NCBI GenBank assembly: GCA_034440235.1
Contig: JAWXBR010000054.1
Coordinates: forward strand, 1 to 64,000
Source of the DNA: JAWXBR01 sp034440235
Lineage (GTDB): Bacteria; Bacteroidota; Ignavibacteria; Kapaibacteriales; Kapaibacteriaceae
DNA length: 64,000 bases
Direction: 5' to 3'
The notes below the pieces were generated by a model. It searched no databases, was not told the origin of the DNA, and saw nothing but the letters and a program-made list of their open reading frames with translations. Positions 58,338 to 64,000 of the stretch are shown here, one piece after another (position 1 is the first letter of the stretch; every line of letters begins with the position of its first letter). Position numbers and translations under genes: made by a program.

Positions 58338-58958
58338 ATGCTAAATAAGGGTGGGTCGTCTTACAACAAGACCTTCCTCTCGTACGAGGAATTGGAAGCG
58401 CGTGTCTCAGCACACATAGATCCACTTTCGTTACCGAAAGTGCTCGACGCGTATGAAATGTCACGTAGCGTTCACGAACACCAGCTACGTAACGATGGTA
58501 CACCATACTTCTGGCACTCAACGCGCGTCGCAAAGATTCTTCTCGATGAACTGCATGTCAACGATTGTGATCTGCTTATCTCGGCGCTTCTACATGACAT
58601 ACTCGAAGATTCGGACGTTATTACACGCGGAGTTCTCGAGTACAATTTTGGGTCTTATGTCACATACATTGTTGAAGTACTTACTAAGAATCTCGACAAA
58701 GCGCGAACCGACCCCGAAGGTGTGGATCTAGCGCACGCAGATACGCTAAAGGCTGCAAGTGAAGATTGCATGTTAATTAAGCTAGCATCGCGACTAGATA
58801 ACATCCGCTGCCTAGAGTTCAACCTAAAGCGGAACCCATTGGTGTACATCCAGAACACATTTCAACGTTATCTGCCAATTGCCGACGTATCGAGTAATTC
58901 GCGCCTTCATGCATTGGCGCGTGAAATCCGACAGGAAGCCAATAAGTTCTTAGGCTAG
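58338..58958 (+). CDS. Small HD-domain phosphohydrolase (SpoT/MESH1-like alarmone hydrolase)
   Basis: A 206-residue stand-alone HD protein. Motifs match the hydrolase half of RelA/SpoT: FWHSTRVAKILLDE for the first metal histidine, ALLHDILEDSD with the HD and ED pairs, and LIKLASRLDNIRCLEFN near residue 150. SpoT usually has KLADRLHNMR, so the histidine here is aspartate. No synthetase, TGS or ACT domain is present, as in small alarmone hydrolases and MESH1. It probably removes pyrophosphate from (p)ppGpp or a related nucleotide. Its 3' end overlaps the convergent wzz-like gene by 9 bases. Confidence 0.85.
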   Translation: MLNKGGSSYNKTFLSYEELEARVSAHIDPLSLPKVLDAYEMSRSVHEHQLRNDGTPYFWHSTRVAKILLDELHVNDCDLLISALLHDILEDSDVITRGVLEYNFGSYVTYIVEVLTKNLDKARTDPEGVDLAHADTLKAASEDCMLIKLASRLDNIRCLEFNLKRNPLVYIQNTFQRYLPIADVSSNSRLHALAREIRQEANKFLG

Positions 58959-60125
58959 GTCTCTCGTTACCGGTACACGCGCATTACGTTTTGCAAAGAC
59001 CCCGCGTAACGGCACAAGGACGGCAAAGAAGAGTGTGATCATCGTCAGGGTCAAGACTAACATCAGAAGTCTTGACGGCGAAGAACGAACGCGCGAGGGA
59101 CGTGCTTCGTCGAGAGCAAGAACTGTCGGAATGTCCTTTGCTTCTTGTATAAGTTCCTGCATACGCTGCGCTTCTAAGAAGGCATTAATCTGCTCTCTTA
59201 TCTTCAAATCACGCAGCAGGTTGGCATACGCGCGCATAAGTTGTGGAGCTTGGTTCAGCGGAATAGAGAATCCGTCAGACTTCACAAGTCCGCCATCCTG
59301 CACCCGCGTATACTGTTGGCGTAATGCCTGAACCTTGCGCTGCAACAATGAAACTTGTGGCGATGATGCCGTAAAGTCCTCTTGTACTAACGCCAACTCA
59401 AGCTCTGCTTTTGCTAGCTCGGCGCCTATCGTCACGGCATTTGTTACGACGGCAGTCATCTGATCATCGAGCGCAATTATTTTGTGGGCTCGCTGAAAGT
59501 CTTCGAGAACGGTCTGCAGCGAATCGATCGTAGAACGTGTTGAAAGCAATACGCGCTCTACATACTGACGTGTTTTTCGCGCTTGCGATATAGCCTTCTC
59601 GCGATTGATTGCGTCCAGAGAGGTGCACATGCTATTCGCGATGTCAGACGCAGCTTTCGATGCAAGCACCGACTTCTCGCCAAAGGGCAACCAGCCCGTT
59701 GAGACATCGACGTCTACTGTCACGACTCCCGTTTTGCGTGAATCGACGGTAATGGATTTCAGTAATCCAGCAACGATATCTTCACGAAGCAGCTTTGCGT
59801 ACAAAGGATGTTTTGTGAGATCTAAAGAATCCACCACGCGCTCGACAACAGTGCGCGAGCGAAGAATTTCAACGAATACTAATGCTGTTTTGTTCTCGGT
59901 TCCGAGAATGCCAAATGGAAGCTGAGAGCCCTGCAGAAATGCTGAAAGACCACCACCGCCACTCGATTCTGGAGGCATGAGCGTCGTTGTTGCAGACCAC
60001 GTTTGAGGCATGAGAAAGGTTAGTCCAACAATACACACGCCAGCAACAACACATACTTTCACATACAGTGACAGGTATTGTCTGTATTCTGACAAGAGAT
60101 ATAGGGGCTGCTTGGTTTCCAACAT
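58950..60125 (-). CDS. Chain-length determinant (Wzz/GNVR) protein without kinase domain
   Basis: From the ATG at 60125 (391 residues) the protein has the polysaccharide co-polymerase layout: an N-terminal helix (about 25-45), a proline-containing segment (ATTTLMPPESSGGGGL), a long periplasmic coiled coil (about 165-320) and a C-terminal helix (about 355-375). The PNxP-like/GNVR motif region is LNQAPQLMRAYANLLRDLKI. Such proteins set polysaccharide chain length with the Wzy polymerase and Wza exporter. There is no C-terminal tyrosine kinase (no Walker A, no tyrosine cluster). It starts one base after the SLBB gene stop, so both are one operon, apart from the main polysaccharide cluster. Confidence 0.9.
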   Translation of the reverse strand: MLETKQPLYLLSEYRQYLSLYVKVCVVAGVCIVGLTFLMPQTWSATTTLMPPESSGGGGLSAFLQGSQLPFGILGTENKTALVFVEILRSRTVVERVVDSLDLTKHPLYAKLLREDIVAGLLKSITVDSRKTGVVTVDVDVSTGWLPFGEKSVLASKAASDIANSMCTSLDAINREKAISQARKTRQYVERVLLSTRSTIDSLQTVLEDFQRAHKIIALDDQMTAVVTNAVTIGAELAKAELELALVQEDFTASSPQVSLLQRKVQALRQQYTRVQDGGLVKSDGFSIPLNQAPQLMRAYANLLRDLKIREQINAFLEAQRMQELIQEAKDIPTVLALDEARPSRVRSSPSRLLMLVLTLTMITLFFAVLVPLRGVFAKRNARVPVTRDLA

Positions 60126-60126
60126 A

Positions 60127-61788
60127 TTATTTAAGTCGCACAATCGTGTAGACAACGCCGAACACGGTCACAAGTTGAGTGAAGATTGTAAGCGCTTTTG
60201 TAAACGTTTCTCCAAATGAACCTTCTGGTTCATCAAGCACAACGATGTTGTCACCCGGCTCTATAGAATAATCGTCAGATGACGCCGGAAATTGATCACC
60301 CTTAACTTTCACGATTAGTGTTGCTGAAGGGTCTGCACGAAATCCGTATCCACCGGCAAGACTGATGTAACCGCCTACGGGCAATCCCGGTTTGTACACA
60401 ATACGTCCGGGATTCCTAACAGAGCCAGTTACGTTCACATAAAGATTCTTCGATGGAACGTAGATCGAATCTCCATCCTGCAGCACAGGGTTATTCTCAA
60501 GATTGTTCTTGAGAAATAACTGCGTGAAGTCAACAGATAAAACGCCTTTAACCTCGCGTGCTTTCGTCTTGTAGTACTGTAATTCGTTTGTGCTCATATC
60601 AGACACAGGTACCTGACTCAAACGATCAAACTCTTTGTCTTTTAGAAGAAGTTCACTAACGCGAATGATCACAGCATCTTCTAAAGAAGCCTTGTTGGTA
60701 AAACCGCCACAATCGCGAATTAGCTCTGTTAACCGGGTCTGCTGCGGTGTGATAGGATAACGACCTGGGTATTGAACTTCTCCCGCTACGACGATAGAGG
60801 CTCGCTGTTTCCACTTTGGAATTGCACGTACATATACACGATCACCTGCTCGAAGTAGCATGTCGTGCTCGAGCTCTACACCTACGTGGATTTTGTCACG
60901 CCATGACTCAAGGTCTAAAGTCAGCACCTGTAAGTCTGAACCACTCTCACTAACACGCACTACTGAAACGGAATCCAGTCGAGCAGATGGCAGAAATCCG
61001 CCTGCCATACGTACAAGAGTAGACAACGAATCGGTTTCTCGAAAGTCAAAGTGGCCCTCAACAGCAATCTCACCGGCGATTTCAATGGTGTTTTTAGAAT
61101 TGCGCAAAGGAACGATAATGCGATCACCGCCCAGTACCGTGGGGTTCGACTTGCGATCACCATATGCCAGGTAGGGTTGAAGGTCTACCTTTATCGGAGC
61201 TGTAACACCTTCACGCACCAACGTTATCGCTCTTACAGAACCAGTATCGATGATGCCACCTGCTCGTTCGAGGACGTCGAAAACATGGTCGGCAGCAGTA
61301 GCCGTTACTACCGAGGGAAGTCGAACAGCGCCAAGGACGTATACTTTGAACTGACGTAACCGTTTTAACGAAACGTCAGCATTTGCCGATCGATAGACTC
61401 GACTGATCTGCTTTAGGATAACATTTCTCGCACTGTCGAGTGTCATGCCTTTTACGGACACAACCCCCGCGCGCGGAATTGTCAGCTTACCTTCGGGTGT
61501 TACAATGCAATCGAAGTGCTCGGAATCCGATGCCCATACACTTATCGTAAGCACGTCATTTGGCCCAAGCACATACGTAGCTGGGTCAATTTCGCGTTCG
61601 AGTAAGCCAGACGACTCGGCAGAGAGTTGTTCAACGCGTTCACGACCAGTCGTATCATACGACGTTGGTCCGCGATGTAAAGATCTCGGCTGCGTGAATC
61701 GGTTAACCTGAGCTAAGCACGTGAGCGCGGAGAACACTACAAGAAATGCCGTAGCCCGAATGTGCAGGGATCTAGGTAACAGTGACAT
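60127..61788 (-). CDS. Second polysaccharide export protein with SLBB domains (Wza-like)
   Basis: A 553-residue protein with a signal peptide (HIRATAFLVVFSALTCLAQ). The polysaccharide-export domain (about 70-160, ATYVLGPNDVLTISVW) is followed by several SLBB domains (FKVYVLGAVRLPSVV, IEIAGEIAVEGHFDF, SIVVAGEVQYPGRYPI, VNVTGSVRNPGRIVY, SLAGGYGFRADPSA). A hydrophobic C-terminal helix (about 530-550) ends the protein. Length and layout match the copy at 5326-7047, but sequence similarity is limited to SLBB motifs. It forms an export unit with the adjacent Wzz-like protein. A TATCTTTG box lies 7 bases before the ATG. Confidence 0.9.
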   Translation of the reverse strand: MSLLPRSLHIRATAFLVVFSALTCLAQVNRFTQPRSLHRGPTSYDTTGRERVEQLSAESSGLLEREIDPATYVLGPNDVLTISVWASDSEHFDCIVTPEGKLTIPRAGVVSVKGMTLDSARNVILKQISRVYRSANADVSLKRLRQFKVYVLGAVRLPSVVTATAADHVFDVLERAGGIIDTGSVRAITLVREGVTAPIKVDLQPYLAYGDRKSNPTVLGGDRIIVPLRNSKNTIEIAGEIAVEGHFDFRETDSLSTLVRMAGGFLPSARLDSVSVVRVSESGSDLQVLTLDLESWRDKIHVGVELEHDMLLRAGDRVYVRAIPKWKQRASIVVAGEVQYPGRYPITPQQTRLTELIRDCGGFTNKASLEDAVIIRVSELLLKDKEFDRLSQVPVSDMSTNELQYYKTKAREVKGVLSVDFTQLFLKNNLENNPVLQDGDSIYVPSKNLYVNVTGSVRNPGRIVYKPGLPVGGYISLAGGYGFRADPSATLIVKVKGDQFPASSDDYSIEPGDNIVVLDEPEGSFGETFTKALTIFTQLVTVFGVVYTIVRLK

Positions 61789-61795
61789 GAGCGGG

Positions 61796-61803
61796 CAAAG
61801 ATA
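61796..61803 (-). promoter_or_regulatory. Probable -7 promoter element (TATCTTTG) of the second export operon
   Basis: Minus-strand TATCTTTG matches TAnnTTTG exactly, ending 7 bases before the ATG at 61788. A near-match, TAGATTG (61828-61834), lies 7 bases before the divergent suhB start. Confidence 0.5.
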
Positions 61804-61841
61804 GCACGATGTAGAGTCATCGACACGTAGATTGCATACCT

Positions 61842-62621
61842 ATGTCGGACCACGAACTCCTGCACCACGCAATAACAGCAGCTATTAAAGCTGGCGAAAT
61901 ACTCCGATCAGGCTTCGGCTCCAGTATGGACCGACGGTCGAAGTCCGGACGCCACAACCTTGTTACCGAATACGACGTTCGTTGCGAAGAAACGATCATC
62001 GATCATCTTCGAGCCAACACTCCAGATGCCTGTTTTCTGGGTGAGGAAGGGGGCTCGCAAGGTGTGGGGGCTCTGCAGTGGGTTATCGACCCGCTCGATG
62101 GCACGGTAAATTTTGCCCATGGCATCCCGATTTTTTGCGTGAGTATTGCAGCCGTTCGCGATGGCGTTATTGTATGCGGCGTCATCCATCATCCACTGCT
62201 CCAAGAAATGTTTACCGTAGTCCGTGGAGCAGGTGCATTCCTGAACGGAAAACGTCTACAAGTGTCAACGACACCGGCAGTTGATGATGGCATTTTCGTT
62301 ACGGGGTTCCCGTACAATGTCATGGAGAATCCGAACAACTGCATTGAACAATTCGCCTCAATGGTCGGACGTGGCATTCCAATACGACGACTCGGCAGTG
62401 CAGCCCTCGATCTTGCATACCTAGCTGCTGGAAGGTTCGACGGGTATTGGGAAGTGGAACTACATCCGTGGGACATGGCAGCCGGTGTACTGATGGTCGT
62501 CGAAGCAGGAGGTACCGTATCACACTACAGTGGAACGCCATTTGTACTTCGAACTGACAGCATTGTCGCTACAAACGGTATTCTGCATAAAGAGTTGATT
62601 TCGATTTTGGACGCTAAATGA
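61842..62621 (+). CDS. suhB: Inositol-1-monophosphatase family protein
   Basis: A 259-residue protein of normal SuhB length. Metal-binding and catalytic motifs are intact: LGEEGGSQG, WVIDPLDGTVNFAHGIP and the C-terminal HPWDMAAGVLMVVEAGG. The family hydrolyses myo-inositol-1-phosphate and related sugar phosphates; bacterial SuhB also binds transcription complexes. The stop overlaps the dapF start by ATGA, which suggests co-translation. The gene is divergent from the second polysaccharide export operon. Substrate specificity (inositol phosphate, histidinol phosphate or another) cannot be fixed from these motifs alone. Confidence 0.93.
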   Translation: MSDHELLHHAITAAIKAGEILRSGFGSSMDRRSKSGRHNLVTEYDVRCEETIIDHLRANTPDACFLGEEGGSQGVGALQWVIDPLDGTVNFAHGIPIFCVSIAAVRDGVIVCGVIHHPLLQEMFTVVRGAGAFLNGKRLQVSTTPAVDDGIFVTGFPYNVMENPNNCIEQFASMVGRGIPIRRLGSAALDLAYLAAGRFDGYWEVELHPWDMAAGVLMVVEAGGTVSHYSGTPFVLRTDSIVATNGILHKELISILDAK

Positions 62622-63490
62622 AAATCCCGATACACCACATGTCTGGAGCTGGCAATGCCTTCGTTGTATTGGATGGACGTGGCACAGAGTCGTTCACGCA
62701 TCTTACGCCGACGTTAATCCAAGCTGTCTGCAATCGCAGCTCGCTGGGTATTCCTAAGGCCGAAGGCGTGATTGTTCTCGATAGCACAAGTGCAGGCAAC
62801 GCCACGTCTACCTTCTACAATCCCGATGGTTCGGCAGATGCTATGTGCGGTAACGGCAGTCGATGTCTTGTCCGATTTGCTCTCGATAACGGCGCAACGC
62901 TCGACGAAAATGGCGCATTGATGTTCACCATGGCAGGCGCACACTATACAGCCACGGTACACCATGACGTGATTTGCGTGGAGTTTCCTCCTCCAGTCGA
63001 TGAACAACGACTTTTTCCGAACGATGTGCCAGAGCTGCCATCCGTAGTGGCGTACGTAGACGTGGGCAGCGACCACGTCGTCGTCAACATGCGCGATCTG
63101 AACGACATGTATGGAAACCTTGCCGATCTGGTCCTGCAGCAGATTGCAGTTCCAATTCGAAACAGCTCGGCCTTCCCACGCGGCACGAATGTAAACTTTG
63201 CTACTGTTGTCGACCGACGCGCCATACATATGCGTACGTACGAGCGTGGCGTTGAAGCCGAGACCGGTGCTTGCGGTACTGGAGCAATCAGCACAGCAAT
63301 TGCACTGTGGAGATCAGGTGAGGTAGACGATGATGTAACGCTCATTCCAACAAGCGGAAAACCACTCCGCGTAGTCATACACCACCGTTCAGATGTAATC
63401 ACGCGAATCACATTATGCGGAGATGCCATCTACGATGCACCAGCATCCCAATTCGACACGTCTTCGGAAACATATTATGACCATGCTTGA
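62618..63490 (+). CDS. dapF: Diaminopimelate epimerase
   Basis: A 290-residue DapF protein. The N-terminal HMSGAGNAFVVLDG matches the family opening; the two catalytic cysteines are in DAMCGNGSRCLVRFA (about 70-84) and ETGACGTGAISTA (about 217-229), with FPRGTNVNFATVV and RTYERGVEAETG in between. It interconverts LL- and meso-diaminopimelate for lysine and peptidoglycan synthesis. It overlaps suhB by ATGA at its start. Its last ten codons lie in the first unit of a 32-base tandem duplication whose second unit holds the start of the next gene. Confidence 0.95.
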   Translation: MKIPIHHMSGAGNAFVVLDGRGTESFTHLTPTLIQAVCNRSSLGIPKAEGVIVLDSTSAGNATSTFYNPDGSADAMCGNGSRCLVRFALDNGATLDENGALMFTMAGAHYTATVHHDVICVEFPPPVDEQRLFPNDVPELPSVVAYVDVGSDHVVVNMRDLNDMYGNLADLVLQQIAVPIRNSSAFPRGTNVNFATVVDRRAIHMRTYERGVEAETGACGTGAISTAIALWRSGEVDDDVTLIPTSGKPLRVVIHHRSDVITRITLCGDAIYDAPASQFDTSSETYYDHA

Positions 63491-63524
63491 ACTCTTCGGG
63501 AATGTATCATGACAATGCTTGAAC
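63461..63524 (+). repeat. Contiguous 32-base tandem duplication over the dapF/M20 junction
   Basis: Units at 63461-63492 and 63493-63524 share 27 of 32 bases (both begin TCTTCGG and end ATGCTTGAAC). The first unit holds the dapF stop, the second the start of the amidohydrolase gene. A copy of the ATGACnATG start region is therefore present twice. Confidence 0.85.
63477..63512 (+). other. Possible 11-codon upstream ORF overlapping the amidohydrolase start
   Basis: An ATG in the first repeat unit opens MTMLELFGNVS and stops at a TGA that overlaps the next ATG as ATGA. Its first five residues are identical to those of the real protein, because of the duplication. It could couple translation, but no ribosome site is seen. 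Confidence 0.3.
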
Positions 63525-64000
63525 AAGCACGATCAATTTTTCCTGCAATGCTTGAAATGCGCAGGCACATTCATCGCAATCCCGAATTATCGTTTAAGGA
63601 ATTTGAAACGTGCGCGTTTATTTGCAAACGCCTCACTGAATTAAACATTCCGTTTTCTGTAGTCGCAGGCACGGGTGTCGTTGCTCATATTGGCAACGGA
63701 ACGAAGTGCGTTGCTCTACGCGCCGACATCGACGCTCTGCCGATTGAAGAAGAAACTGGACTGCCGTATGCGTCTCAACATGCTGGCATTATGCATGCAT
63801 GTGGCCACGACACGCATACAACAATGCTGCTCGCGGCAGCAGAGCTGCTCAAGAATCGTGAAGCTGACCTCAAAGGAGTGGTGAAGCTTTTATTCCAACC
63901 CGGTGAAGAGAAAACACCTGGTGGTGCAAGTATGATGATAGCCGAAGGTGCTCTTGAAAATCCGAAACCCTCGGTCATCTTCGGTCAACACATCAACCCA
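63509..64000 (+). CDS. M20-family amidohydrolase (N-acyl amino acid/hippurate hydrolase type), partial
   Basis: The first 164 residues are in the window; the gene runs off the right edge. It opens MTMLEQARSIFPAMLEM, then RRHIHRNPELSFKEFET, VALRADIDALPIEEETG, IMHACGHDTHTTMLLAAA and VVKLLFQPGEEKTPGGASMMI. The His-Asp pair and the glutamates are the metal-binding and catalytic residues of the M20D subfamily, which removes acyl groups from amino acids (hippurate, indole-acetyl amino acids, or N-acetyl-diaminopimelate). Adjacency to dapF makes an N-acyl-diaminopimelate deacylase role conceivable, but this is only context. The N-terminal residues repeat the 32-base duplication. Confidence 0.9.
   Translation, partial: MTMLEQARSIFPAMLEMRRHIHRNPELSFKEFETCAFICKRLTELNIPFSVVAGTGVVAHIGNGTKCVALRADIDALPIEEETGLPYASQHAGIMHACGHDTHTTMLLAAAELLKNREADLKGVVKLLFQPGEEKTPGGASMMIAEGALENPKPSVIFGQHINP

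Overview
This 64 kb window is dense bacterial chromosome. Nearly every base is coding, no stretch of 300 bases lacks a gene, and I see no rRNA, tRNA, CRISPR array, insertion sequence or prophage. Two envelope signs are clear: LPS-type outer-membrane genes (a Kdo transferase, an OstA/LptA-like protein, a TonB-dependent receptor) and at least four secreted proteins with C-terminal domains typical of type IX secretion (T9SS). With MEP-pathway isoprenoid synthesis and choice-of-anchor-D surface proteins, this suggests the FCB group (Bacteroidota/Chlorobi/Ignavibacteria/Kapabacteria). A Kapabacteria-like lineage is my best guess; it is inferred from gene content, not from a marker tree.

Layout. 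1-12131 (minus strand): an exopolysaccharide/O-antigen operon. In transcription order it holds a NagZ-like GH3 hydrolase, rfbB, a WecC-like dehydrogenase, wecB, a Wza-like SLBB export protein, a Wzx-type flippase, a WbaP-type initiating transferase, a polyprenol-phosphate hexosyltransferase, and a GT2 glycosyltransferase fused to an initiating-transferase-like membrane region, cut by the left edge. 12198-14033: an ECF sigma factor and a probable membrane anti-sigma factor. 14038-23757: metabolism and housekeeping (thioesterase, threonine aldolase, acyl-CoA ligase, CTP-dependent lipid kinase, ispE, glgA, a TrmA-like protein without its catalytic cysteine, a GAF/SpoIIE phosphatase). 23814-29647: a TonB receptor, a DUF4397 lipoprotein and a T9SS-exported nuclease in one operon. 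29670-40065: rsmE, three enoyl-CoA hydratases, a PgpH-like HD hydrolase, xerD, a NamZ-like muramidase, a NAGPA-type glycosidase and kdtA. 40104-53751: secreted and surface proteins, including two very large IgGFc-binding-like T9SS proteins, around an HIT-rsmA-PAP2 operon. 53848-64000: an OstA-like protein, hflX, a 54-residue membrane protein, recN, a small alarmone-hydrolase-like HD protein, a second polysaccharide export pair (SLBB protein plus Wzz), suhB, dapF and the start of an M20 amidohydrolase.

Three patterns cut across the genes. First, many genes without a Shine-Dalgarno carry TAnnTTTG, the Bacteroidota -7 promoter element, only 4-7 bases before the start codon, which implies leaderless mRNAs; other genes carry good Shine-Dalgarno sequences and no such box. 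Second, ten same-strand neighbours overlap by exactly four bases (ATGA or GTGA), so translational coupling is common. Third, short diverged tandem repeats with periods of 14, 19, 23 and 32 bases sit at gene boundaries. The most system-like candidates are the receptor/lipoprotein/nuclease operon (possible scavenging of extracellular DNA or nucleotides) and the two giant IgGFc-like surface proteins.
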